Positions 1 through 10,400 of a stretch of 64,000 nt of DNA are shown one piece after another. A model generated the notes under the pieces. That model ran no database searches. It was given only the letters and a program-made list of their open reading frames with translations, and was not told where the DNA came from. The stretch spans positions 65,557,266 through 65,621,265 of the forward strand of contig NC_084837.1 in NCBI RefSeq assembly GCF_033115175.1, given 5' to 3'. The stretch is from Lepus europaeus. Lineage: Eukaryota > Chordata > Mammalia > Lagomorpha > Leporidae. How positions within the stretch are numbered: position 1 is the first letter of the stretch; each line of letters opens with the position of its first letter. The position numbers and the translations under genes were made by a program.

Positions 1-2549
1 ATGGCTGGCTGACATCCCACCGTGGGTACCCAAGGACAGACCCCTGCCCCCCGCCCCCCTTTCCCCAGCTCCAGCTCCCCCCACTCCTGCCCCGGAGCCA
101 CACCCTCCTGCGCCCTTCTCCTGGGGCACAGCTGAGTATGACAGCGTGGTAGCGGCAGTGCAGGAGGGGGCAGCTGAGCTGGAAGGTGGCCCGTACTCCC
201 CACTGGGGAAGGACTACCGAAAGGCTGAAGGGGAAAGGGAAGGAGGTGGGGCTGAGGCTCCTGACAGCAGCCTCCGCGGCCTGGAGGCTTCAGAGGCCGG
301 AGGGAGCCACACTACCGGAGGGAGCCACACTACCGGGGAGCCGGAGCAGGCGGAGCCCGAGCAGCGAGAGCCCACTCCGTATCCTGACGAGAGAAGCTTT
401 CAGTACGCAGACATCTATGAGCACATGATGCTTACGGGGCTTGGCCCTGCGTGCCCCACCAGGGAGCCTCCCCTTGGAGCGGCCGGGGATTGGCCCCCAC
501 GCCTCTCAACGAAGGAGGAGGCTGCCGGCCGCGACACGTCCACAGAGAAGGAGCTTTCTTCTCCCGTCTCGCCCAAGGGCATCCAGTCGGACACGCCAGC
601 CTTCAGCTATGCAGCCCTAGCAGGACCCACTGTGCCCCCACGGCGGGAGCCAGAGCCAGGGCTAAGTGTGGAACCCAGCCTCACTCCACCTGCAGTGCCC
701 CCTCGTGCTCCTATCCCTCTGAGCAAAGGCCCAAGCCCCCCTCTTAATGGTAACATCCTGAGCTGCAGCCCGGAGAGGAGGACCCCATCTCCCAAGGAAT
801 CAGCCCGGAGTCCCTGGGATGACAGCCCTAGTGACTCGGAGCTGGAGAAGGGGGCTCGAGAACAGCCGGAGAAAGAGGCCCAGTCCCCAAGTCCCCCTCA
901 CCCCACACCTGCGGGGCCCCCCACCTTGTGGCCTGAAACTGAGGCACAAACTAGTGCTTCCTTGGACTCACAGACGGGGCCTGCCCGACCCAACCTGGAC
1001 TTCCCGGCTTCAGCCTTTGGCTTCTCCTCATTGCAGCCAGCTCCCCCGCAGCTGCCCTCCCCAGCTGAACCCCGCTCTGCTCCCTGCGGCTCCCTTGCCT
1101 TCTCTGGGGACCGAGCTCTGGCTCTGGCCCCGGGCCCTCCCACGAGAGCCCGCCATGATGAGTACCTGGAAGTGACCAAGGCCCCCAGCCTGGACTCCTC
1201 ACTGCCCCAGCTCCCATCACCCAGCTCTCCTGGGGCCCCTCTCCTGTCCAGTCTGCCGCGCCCTGCCTCACCAGCCCTGTCTGAAGGCTCCTCCTCTGAG
1301 GCTACCACACCTGTGATTTCAAGTGTGGCCGAGCGTTTCCCTCCAGGCCTGGAGGCTGCAGAACATGGGTCTGGGGCACTGGCCCCAGGCATGGAAGCAG
1401 CCTCCCACAGCCTCTGGGACCTCGCTCCCCTGAGTCCAGCACCCACTGCTTCACTGGACTTGGCCCCAGCTCCGGCTGCAAGCCTGCCAGGAGACATGGA
1501 TGATGGCACCCTGCCCTGCCGCCTGGAGTGCTTGGGGGCGGCCACCAAGAAGCCAAGCCCCTTCCAGGGTCCCTCTGGGGACTGTGCGGCCAATGGACCA
1601 ACTGGAACCAGCCCCCAGCCCCCGGGCCCCGCCACAGCCAAGGCGGAGAAAGAAGAGGCTGAGGCGTGCCCTGCCTGGGAACGAGGGGCCTGGCCTGAGG
1701 GAGCTGAGAGGAGCTCCCGGCCTGACACGCTGCTCTCTCCTGAGCAGCCGCTGTGTCCTGGAGGGGGCGCTGGTGGCCCGCCCCACAGTCTCTCTCCCGA
1801 GGTTGAGGCTGGGCCCCAGGGATGTGCTGCTGAGCCACGGCCCCACCGCGGGGAGCTCTCCCCATCTTTCCTGAACCCACCTCTACCCCCATGCACAGAT
1901 GACAGTGACCTCTCGGCTGAGGAAGCTCGGCTGGTAGGAAGAGGGGGGCGGCGCCGGGCAGGGGGGCCAGGGCCCACAGGGGGCCCCTGCCCCATGACTG
2001 ACGAGACGCCGCCCACATCAGCTAGTGACTCAGGCTCCTCACAGTCAGATTCCGACGTTCCTCCAGAAACCGAGGAGTGTCCGTCCATCACAGCCGAGGC
2101 AGCCCTCGACTCTGACGAGGATGGGGACTTCCTACCTGTGGACAAAGCTGGGGGGGTCAGTGGGACTCACCATCCCAGGCCTGGCCACGACCCACCCCCT
2201 CTCCCCCAGCCAGACCCCCGCCCGGCGCCTCCCCGCCCTGATGTATGCATGGCCGACCCAGAGGGGCTCAGCTCAGAGACTGGGAGAGTAGAGAGGCTAC
2301 GGGAGAAGGAAAAGGTGCAGGGGCGGGTAGGGCGCAGGGCCCCAGGCAGGGCCAAACCAGCATCCCCCGCACGCCGCCTGGATCTTCGGGGAAAACGATC
2401 ACCCACTCCCGGGAAAGGGCCTACAGACCGAGCCTCTCGTGGCCCACCCCGACCACGGAGCACGCCAAGCCAGGTCACCCCCGCGGAGGAAAAGGACGGA
2501 CACAGCCCCATGGCCAAAGGCCTAGTCAATGGACTCAAGGCAGGACCGA
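1..2549 (+). CDS. MAP1A: MAP1A giant exon, 3' part (partial gene)
   Basis: Microtubule-associated protein 1A, a neuronal cytoskeletal protein that is cleaved into a heavy chain and light chain LC2, which bind microtubules and actin. The frame is open from base 2 to 2549 (849 codons) with no initiator here, so the gene starts upstream of the window. The protein is a low-complexity Pro/Ser/Glu-rich chain (disordered projection region) that I recognise from the human sequence, for example FQYADIYE, TPPTSASDSGSSQSDSD and a basic stretch with RRLDLRGKRSPTPGK near the end. The exon closes at a GTAAGT donor (2550-2555) after a split Met codon (A|TG). With the next two exons the visible part is 974 residues of a roughly 2800-residue protein. 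The long antisense open frame across 898-2145 is a GC-bias shadow. Confidence 0.96.
297..332 (+). repeat. 18-bp tandem duplication inside MAP1A coding exon
   Basis: Two perfect copies of an 18-bp unit (CCGGAGGGAGCCACACTA) followed by a partial third. It is in frame and adds a repeated GSHTTG hexapeptide. The human protein as I remember it has a single shorter version here, so this is probably a lineage-specific expansion. Confidence 0.85.
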
Positions 2550-2680
2550 GTAAGTAGATCACTAGAAACTGTGGGCTAGTGTTGGCTGTGGGCTGGTCAA
2601 AGGCGCCTATGGTGGTAGAGACGGGAAAGTTGCCAAAAGTGTTCTTTTCCCTTGCAATTTGTCCTGGCTTGTCTCTACAG

Positions 2681-2901
2681 TGGCCTTAGGTTCCAAGGGC
2701 GGCTCCGGCCCCCCTGTGTATGTGGACCTCGCCTATATCCCGAATCACTGCAGTGGCAAGACTGTTGACCTTGACTTCTTCCGTCGAGTGCGTGCATCCT
2801 ACTATGTGGTCAGTGGCAACGACCCCACCAATGGCGAGCCAAGCCGGGCTGTGCTGGATGCCTTGCTGGAGGGCAAGGCCCAGTGGGGGGAGAATCTTCA
2901 G
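2681..2901 (+). CDS. MAP1A: MAP1A penultimate exon (LC2 conserved C-terminal domain)
   Basis: Acceptor TTGTCTCTACAG at 2669-2680 and donor CAG|GTGAGT at 2901/2902. It encodes the start of the highly conserved MAP1-family C-terminal domain (VYVDLAYIPNHCSG, then FFRRVRASYYVVSGND), the part shared between MAP1A, MAP1B and MAP1S light chains. It enters in phase 1 from the giant exon and leaves in phase 0. Confidence 0.96.
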
Positions 2902-3099
2902 GTGAGTAGCAAGAGATGCCCAGGAAGTAGCCTGGTCATAGCTCTCCCACAGGCAATAGTGAATACGGTCCCTATTCATGAAAGGACTGGGTCCTTGACA
3001 CAGGTAGCAAGGCTCCTTCTGAGACCACTGGGTGCCCCTTTCCCCTCACAAACCTTCTCTTCACAGCCTCACACCAGGCATGTCTTGTCTCCCTCCTAG

Positions 3100-3255
3100 G
3101 TGACTCTGATCCCTACTCACGACACAGAGGTGACTCGTGAATGGTACCAGCAGACCCACGAGCAGCAGCAGCAGCTGAACGTCCTGGTCCTGGCTAGCAG
3201 CAGCACTGTGGTCATGCAGGATGAGTCCTTCCCGGCTTGCAAGATTGAGTTCTGA
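3100..3255 (+). CDS. MAP1A: MAP1A last coding exon, LC2 C-terminus
   Basis: Acceptor CCCTCCTAG at 3091-3099. It encodes VTLIPTHDTEVTREWYQQ, a run of five or so glutamines, and ends with DESFPACKIEF and TGA at 3253-3255. This is the expected MAP1A terminus. The three coding segments sum to exactly 975 codons including the stop, with no frameshift. Confidence 0.97.
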   Translation: MTLIPTHDTEVTREWYQQTHEQQQQLNVLVLASSSTVVMQDESFPACKIEF

Positions 3256-4605
3256 AAGAACCATTGTCCCTTCCCCAAGGATCTGCTCCCCCAGCTCCTT
3301 TAGAGAATGGCTACTGCTGAGTCCTTTGGGGTTGAGGGAGCTGGGAGCTGGGGGAGTAGGACAGATATATCCATTGTGGGGGTTTAGGCTGGGCTAAATG
3401 GAAGGGGTTGTCCCTCTCCTGCATCCATTCCTGAGAGGGGTCTCAAAGCCAAAGGTAAGAGGGATAGGATTAGGGGAGGATACAAAATTAGGGTAGGAGG
3501 TCATCTGATGCTGAGAACCCTGGAGTGTTACCCTCTCCTAGCACTGCCAAATGCTGGTACTAGATGGGGAATGAGGATGGGTCTGAGAGCAGCCTCCTCC
3601 CTCATGCGGCAAGGTCATAACCCCAACCCCAGGGACATCTTTATCCCATCTATTTATTTAGCACCCCAGAAATTATTTCTATGAGTAATTTATGTGACCT
3701 GAGGGTAAGATAACATCAGTGAGGTACCCAGAGCTGCACCCCTTCTTCCATATCCCAATCTTCCTGCTAGGGTCTGGTTTCTAGGAGGGGCCTGGGGTAT
3801 TACCGCTGCTACACTGTCCTCCTGCTTCCTTCAGTATCTCAATGTCTCAGTCTCAAACTTGAAGCTCTTTAGACCAACGGACCGGTGAGAGGAGAGGAGC
3901 TTCTCTCTCCGTCCCTGCTTCATCCCACTCACATCCCAGGGCTGGGCCCAGATCAGGCCTACTGAGCAGCACAAAGGGGCAAGGAGGCCCAGTCCCAATC
4001 CCAGAGTTCTTCCCAGCTCCCTGACCCTGTGAAGTTCCAATTATCCTGATCCCTTCTCATCCCCTGCTTGGCTTCTCTGCATGTGGTCATCTGCTGTGGC
4101 CTGGTGTGTAATGGGTTAAAAATAAGCCACTGCTTGACATCCCAACATCTGAAACCCCACTGTGCCATCCTGCAGCTGAAATGGGAACGCTGGCTGCCTC
4201 TCCAAACCCAGCTCTTGGACAGAGGATTTGGGAGGTGGAGGCCAGGCCAGAGGGCTTGGGGAAAGAATAGAGGGAGAGGCAGCTGAGCTACAGCTTGACT
4301 CCTACAGAGTGAAATGAGAACAGGCTGAAAATACTACTCCAGGAGAGGACCTCACCCCGAGCAAGACTGTGAGCAGCCCCGCCAGACTCCTGCTGGACTG
4401 AGAAACCCGGATGCTGATAGTCATCTGGGCTCGCCTTCTCTGCCAAACGACTGGGAAACCAAAATGAGCCCACCTGTGTTCTTCCTAGCTCCCCACCCCC
4501 CTTCCCGTGCTGCTGTGCTGTGCTCCTCCCCACACTTCCCTGCTAGAGTTCCCAGCTGCTGTAATGGAGCCGCCTCCAACTTAACAATAAATCAAGTTCA
4601 TTGCA
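3256..4605 (+). other. MAP1A: MAP1A 3'UTR
   Basis: About 1.35 kb of non-coding sequence between the stop codon and the poly(A) signal, without CSINE insertions, in keeping with a retained 3'UTR. An ATTTATTTA motif occurs near 3651-3660. The exact cleavage point is inferred. Confidence 0.8.
4586..4591 (+). terminator. MAP1A poly(A) signal
   Basis: Canonical AATAAA about 1.33 kb after the stop. It is followed within 15-40 bases by a GT/T-rich element (GGTGTAG then TTTGTTTTTTT), the usual downstream element for cleavage. Confidence 0.8.
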
Positions 4606-4611
4606 GACGGT

Positions 4612-5520
4612 GTAGCCCTGCTTTGTTTTTTTCCGACTGCATATTTCTTAGTTGCTGGGCCACGGCTTCCATCTCTGTTTCAACCAGCATTGTCTTTCAC
4701 CCTGAAAGCTTCTTCTGATTACTGGAAGCAGTTCCAGGACCCAAGAGAGGTAGAATCAGGGTGGAAGAACAGCAAAAAAGATGGGAGTCAGCATAATTTC
4801 TGAGTGTGGTTGAGAATGCCTGAGTATGAGGCACAAAGAGCCTAGAGTGGGCACATCCATTTGGTTTGGGGAAGGGGAGAAGGGGAGGGGGCCTTCTGGG
4901 AATGAGATCTGCATTCCAAGGGGTCCAGAGCTGAGGACCAAATAACCAGGACCTGATACCCTAGAGAGGGGAATACCAAAGAGATAGAGTTGAGGGCCCC
5001 TAACAGATCCAGGGTTTACTGAGGTTGGAAACACCTCTCAATGTGTAGTCATGATTTCCATGGAGTAAAAGTTAGATCTCTCCCTTTTGGTGAAACCCTT
5101 TATAGTCCTGGATATGTCAGGAGTGGCCAGGGGTGTGTATATATGGGGAGGGAGATACTCTTAACCTCACCATGTTCTGGGTTCTTCCAATGTAAAGATG
5201 TCAAGAAGTACAGAAAGGACATAGCCTTTGTATCAACGTCATTCACTCCAAAGCAGCAGAATGAAAAATTCAGAGGGTGATTCCAGAGACCCAGTGAAGC
5301 ACTCAGTACTCTTCCATCCCCACCCTCTCCTCCATGCTCTCATCATTAAGGGGAAGGTAAACTGACTGCTATGGAGGCCCTCTGGGATGCCAGATCTCTG
5401 TATTTTTTAAAGTCCATTCCTGATAAACTATTAATGGTTTATGACTAATCCAGATTGTCACACATGTCAGACTCAGAGTCATGTTCACTCACAAGGACAT
5501 CACCCTCATCACCACCACTA
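4612..5520. other. convergent intergenic gap, nothing recognised
   Basis: Between the tail-to-tail 3' ends of MAP1A and PPIP5K1. I see no splice-bounded coding segment and no recognisable SINE or LINE. The short open frames here have no supporting context. Confidence 0.5.
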
Positions 5521-5536
5521 TCTTCATGACTTCGTA

Positions 5537-5542
5537 TTTATT
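5537..5542 (-). terminator. candidate PPIP5K1 poly(A) signal
   Basis: AATAAA on the minus strand (TTTATT on plus), the first canonical hexamer I find downstream of the PPIP5K1 stop, about 1.05 kb away. Use of this site is inferred. Confidence 0.5.
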
Positions 5543-6205
5543 GAGCGCTCATAATGTTCCAGCCCCCAACTCTAATGACTGCATAATTCCTCCTGCCCAT
5601 CCCCATATCTTTGGAAAAAGCTTCATAATCACATCTGGTTCTAAAGACACATAATGTAGGGACAAACTTTGTGGGGACCTTGGAGTGTTTGGTCTTTGGC
5701 CAGTCTGTCCCTGGCACAACTAAAGAAATATATATATTTATATATATCTATATATATTAAATCTTTGCTCATGTCTGTACAATATTGATCTCTGCTGATT
5801 GCTTAAAATAGAACCTGATTCTCTCTACTACATCTTCTCCAAAGCCAAACAGCCCTGAAACAAAAGGAGGCCCAACTTCACAGATTGGCCAAGAATCCCC
5901 TAGAGCATTTTAAGTAGCTGCTCTGAAATTTGCGCAGCAATCTAATACCTACTTTTCCCTAGAGCTATTGTCCAGAGAAAAAGGACAAGGGCAGTGGGTA
6001 CACTTGGGGGTGATATTCAACCACCCAGAAACACAGTCTAAAGATTAGTGGCCATGGTAGATGTTTGGGAAGGAGACTCTATTTTCCAGACATTTCAGAT
6101 GGCCATCCTGGGTCCACCTGAGGAGTGCTAACAAAGACAAGAGACCCCCAAACTGCACAGATGGTCTAAGGATACCTTGAGAAGTAGTGAATATTTTCCC
6201 AGAAA

Positions 6206-6340
6206 ATGAAGGCCCTGGAGTTCCCTCTTTTGCATTTGCTGTGCCTTCTGCTCAATGGTGTCTCTTCAGCAGGTAAGAGGCATTTCCTTTCAACAATGTG
6301 GGATTTCCTTCAGTGCTTAAAGTAGGTTGGGTAATGATAG
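6206..6340 (+). CDS. small ORF with signal-peptide-like start (speculative)
   Basis: ATG at 6206 in good context (A at -3) opens a 44-codon frame ending in TAG at 6338-6340. The first 22 residues look like a secretory signal peptide: MKALEFP, a Leu-rich core HLLCLLL, then NGVSSA as a signal-peptidase-like end. A strong donor-like CAG|GTAAGA occurs exactly after the SSA codons (6272/6273), as at the end of many signal-peptide exons. Unspliced, the ORF continues into GKRHFLS. I do not recognise a gene. It could be chance, a relic first exon, or a micropeptide. Confidence 0.2.
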
Positions 6341-6588
6341 ATCAGCCCACCCCAAGGAAATCCTATTCAAGTCCAACAGCTAGGCGAAGAGCTAATGGCT
6401 ACTTTGAATGCAAAGTTGGCTCCTCCACAAGCACAACTTTGAGACAGATATGCCTCATGCTAAGAGGACTGCTTCCTCAGACACCGCTGGTGAGAGCCAT
6501 GGCCTCCTGCTGGCCAGTGAGTTAGCCATCAGAAAAGGCTGCTGGCTCAAATGGCTGGTATAGTGTGACACCACTAATGGGAAAGTGA

Positions 6589-7445
6589 TTAATTACCTGT
6601 TGCTGGTGAGTGCTGATCATGGGCTTGAGATTGGCTCTGAGGGTTCGGATCAGTAGATGGACAATGGGCTAGAGGAACACCCTCCCCAGACAGCTGGTCA
6701 AGCACCTCGGGGATCACCCAGGACTGTTGACTAACCTCTTCAGGGACCTCCTGGGCCTGCAGATCAACCTCCCCAGGGAACTCATGGGATGGTTTATCAA
6801 GGATGTCCTGAGACAACAGACTGATGACAGAAGTCTCCTGGGCCAGCCTGCTAACCTCCACAGAGAACTCCTGGCATGACTGGTTAAACTCCTTGGGGAT
6901 TTCCTGGGCTGGCCTGTCAACTTCCACAAGGATTTCCTGGACCAGGCCCCCAGCTTCTGTAGGGAACCCATGGACCATACTGCCAAGCTCTGCAGGGAAC
7001 TCCTGGCATAGCTGGCTGACCCCCTCAGGGTTCTCCCAGCAAGGCTGGCAAACTTCCTCAGGGACTTTCTGGCACAGCTGGTTGGCCTTATGGCATGGCT
7101 GGCATGTCTGGTTAACATTGTTATGGTCCTCCTGGCATGGCTGAATGATGTCATAGATCTCCTGGCATGGCTGGCTGGCTTCCTCAGCAACCACCTGGCA
7201 TGGCTGGTTGGTCTCCACATGGACCTCCTGTAGGGACTGGTTTGGATCACAAAGCTCTCGCTCCCCTTCTGTGGGGAGCTCTTGTGCTCCATTCCCAGGA
7301 ACAAGCAGCCCAAGGCCTTGATAGTCTTCAGTCACATGTGAATTCAGGGAGGGCTGATCACTAAAGGTAAAGTGGGAGTTGGCATCCACTGTAGTAGGAG
7401 AGGAAGGACCAGCACTGGACACTGTGCTGGAAGGGCCACTACTGT
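6589..7445 (-). CDS. PPIP5K1: PPIP5K1 last coding exon, C-terminal 11-mer repeat tail
   Basis: Acceptor TGTTTTACAG just above 7445. It joins exon 29 as T|AC (Tyr), then [18 protein letters not shown]. Stop TAA at 6591-6589. It encodes about residues 1163-1447. From about 7209 to 6700 the chain is a degenerate 11-residue repeat of the form nQpCQEvpEEv with many Cys and Gln. No enzymatic motif is present. The long open frames in the other registers are by-products of the repeat. Confidence 0.93.
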
Positions 7446-10400
7446 CTGTAAAACAAAATTAGGAGACCAAGTCAGACAAGCTAGAAGAATAGACTCCATT
7501 TTACACGTGTAGTTCAGATGCTGTACTGCTAATGTCTTGGGGAAAGAGGGTCTGAATTCTGTTTTTGTTGACCTCTAGAAGGGGACCAACCCAATTTCCC
7601 CTTTGTAATCCTATCTATTGATGGTATTGTAGCAATATTTTAAAGCACTATGATATCATTGTGATAGATTTTGGAAACAAAGACTACAATATATTTTCAT
7701 CAAAGAACTTGGAAAAAATGGCAAGCCTGAGCCTGGAAAGGCTCAGTCACTGAGTTTAACACACGTTGGTTATCTTTCTTTTGTAAAGAATCAGAGGAGG
7801 CAGACTATGGGCAGAAAAAAAAGAGAAACATGGATGCTGGGCATTTGGCACAGTGGTTAAGATGCCACATGGGATGTCCACATCCCATATTGGAGCCTGG
7901 GTTCAAGTTCTGGCTCCTCTTCTGATTCCAGCTTCCTGCTAATGCACATGCTGGAAAGCAGCCAATGATGGCTCAAGTAGTTGGGTCCCTGCCACCTACA
8001 CGGGGGACCCAAACTGAGTTCCTTGCTTCCACCTGGCCCAGCCTGGCTGTTATAGGTATTTAGAAAGTGAATTAGCAAATGGAAGATTTCTGTCTCTTTG
8101 CATTTCAAATAAAAATAAAACAATAAAACATAAATAAAATTCTTTTTAAAAAGAGGAACATTGTTTTAGACTAATTGGCTTAAAAAGATACAGAGCCTAT
8201 TTCTGGTCAGATAGGTTGACTCCAGTGAAACTGTGTGTACATCACTAATTCTGAATCAAAGGTATACTAGATGGAAAAAGATGTAAGCTGAGGGACCGGC
8301 ATTGTGGTACAGTAGATTAAGCTACCACCTACAATGCTAGGCATTCTTATGGGTGAAAGTTCAAGCCCTGGCGGCTCCACTTCTTATCCAGTTCCCTGTT
8401 AGTACATCTGAGAAAGCAGAAGATGGTCAAGTCCTTGAGCTCCTGCCACCAATGTAGGAGACCTGTATGAAGTTCCAAGCCCCTGGCTTCTGCCTGGCCC
8501 AGCCCTGGCCATTGTGACCATTTGAGAAATGAACTACAGATTGAAGACTGACTCTCTCTCTCTCTCTCAACTCTGCCTTTCAAATAAATGTTTAAAAAAA
8601 AAAAAAAAGATGTAAGCTGAGCTTTACACAAATATACAGGTTGCCTGAATATCCAGCAAGTGGTCTGATTCAGAAAAATCAAAAGTTCAGACAGAAACAG
8701 AGTGGGAAGGAAAAGATTTCCCAGGGCACAGAACACATAAACACTCCAGGACAGGAGTAAAGGGACAATGTCAAGGTAAAAAGAGGATAATATGGAAATT
8801 CCTGATGTCCAGGAGGAAAGTTACTTCCTCACATAAGGTGCCAGAAGGGCAAAATTCTACAACTGTTAACCCCTATCTGAAAACATCTTCACTTCATCCT
8901 ATCCAAGTACAGTCATGAGAGGCACGCTTGCTTTCAGTTACTCCCCAGAGGCAGGATGATAAGGAAAGGACATTCCCTCACTGGTGCCTTTGGCTCATAT
9001 CCCCACCTCCAATTACCACTGCTATCCTTCCCTCCCTACAATCACCCTAATAACTCCTGTGGCTCCATGGTTCACACTGTTACCAACCAAAATTCTTTGC
9101 TGATGGGTTAGAGATAATACCGAAGAGAGGAGAGCCAACAACTGAGAACAGATAACTTGAGAGAAGGGATATGTAGAAATAAATATCAGAGTCCAGTCTC
9201 CTGCCACCAGCATTTCCAAATACCTACATTGCCTCCCACTCATCTTCACTGGAGAGACCAAAGAGGGTCTGAGGAGGGTGACTTCTCTGTCCTGATTTGG
9301 TCGAAAGGGTCCTCAGGGGCAATGTCTTTGAGGAGCTTCTCCAAGGGGCTGCAGAGAGTGTGCAGGACGCAGGCGAAGAGAATGCTGACAGATCCTCCCG
9401 CATCTTGGAAACAACTGATGAGACAGCTGCCTTGAAGGGACATTTCTGGTCCTTCAACCCTCATTTTCTTTTCCTTTACATGACAGGTTCCTCATCTACG
9501 AATTCCTCCACACCTCTTGGCCTTAACCTAGGCAGTTTCTGAAGGGTTACTTACACCAAGGGGGCTTCTCAGAGCGCTGCCGGAGCTGCAGGGGAGGTGA
9601 ATGAAGAGTACGGGGTGGCAAAAATGGGCCATCTGAGGCCTGGTTGCTGTGCATAGAGTCAAACAGGGCTGGATAGGGCAAGGGAGAGAGGGAAGAAAAA
9701 AAGGCACATGAGGAAAGAATCCAAGAGTCAAAGGTTCTCAACATAAGTCAAAGCCAACTTATTCTTCCTCTGGTCGACAAGTAGTACTTCCTAGACACCC
9801 TTGAGCCAAATCATTTGATTTTTTTAAACTTTAGATTATGACTATTTCAAACTTTTAAATTTTTTAAAAAAATATTTATTTATTTGAAGGACAGAGTCAG
9901 AGAGAGAGAAAGAGAGCGAGCGAGATCCTCCATCCACTGGTTCACTCCCCAAATGGCCATAATGGCCAGACCAGGCTGATCCAAAGCCAGGAGCCAGGAG
10001 CTTCCTCTGGGTCCTCCATATGGGTGCAGGAGCCCAAGGACCTGGGCCATCCTCCATTGCCTTCCCATGCCACCAGCAGGGAGCTGGATCAGAAGTGGAA
10101 CAAGGGGATTCAAACCAGCATATATATGGGATGCCAGCACCGCAGGTGGTAGTTCTACCCACTATGCCGTGGTGCTGGCCACCTCAAACCTATTTTTTTA
10201 AAAATTAGTTGACAGGCCGGCGCCGTGGCTCACTAGGCTAATCCTCCGCCTTGCGGCACCGGCACACCAGGTTCTAGTCCCGGTCGGGGCACCAATCCTG
10301 TCCCGGTCGCCCCTCTTCCAGGCCAGCTCTCTGCTGTGGCCAGGGAGTGCAGTGGAGGATGGCCCAAGTGCTTGGGCCCTGCACCCCGTGGGAGACCAGG

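Larger units (their letters stand above)
5520..6588 (-). other. PPIP5K1: PPIP5K1 3'UTR (inferred extent)
   Basis: From the stop codon at 6589 down to the candidate poly(A) signal. It contains an AT-rich simple repeat at about 5728-5760. A plus-strand small ORF with signal-peptide character (6206-6340) lies antisense inside it. Confidence 0.5.

Noticed and set aside
898-2145. 415-codon antisense open frame opposite MAP1A
   Set aside because: It follows from GC-rich, low-complexity coding sequence on the plus strand. The sense frame is recognised MAP1A and the antisense has no splice or family support.
6714-7313. 199-codon second minus-strand frame overlapping the last PPIP5K1 exon
   Set aside because: A tandem repeat with a period divisible by three keeps other frames open too. 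The recognised PPIP5K1 frame explains the region.
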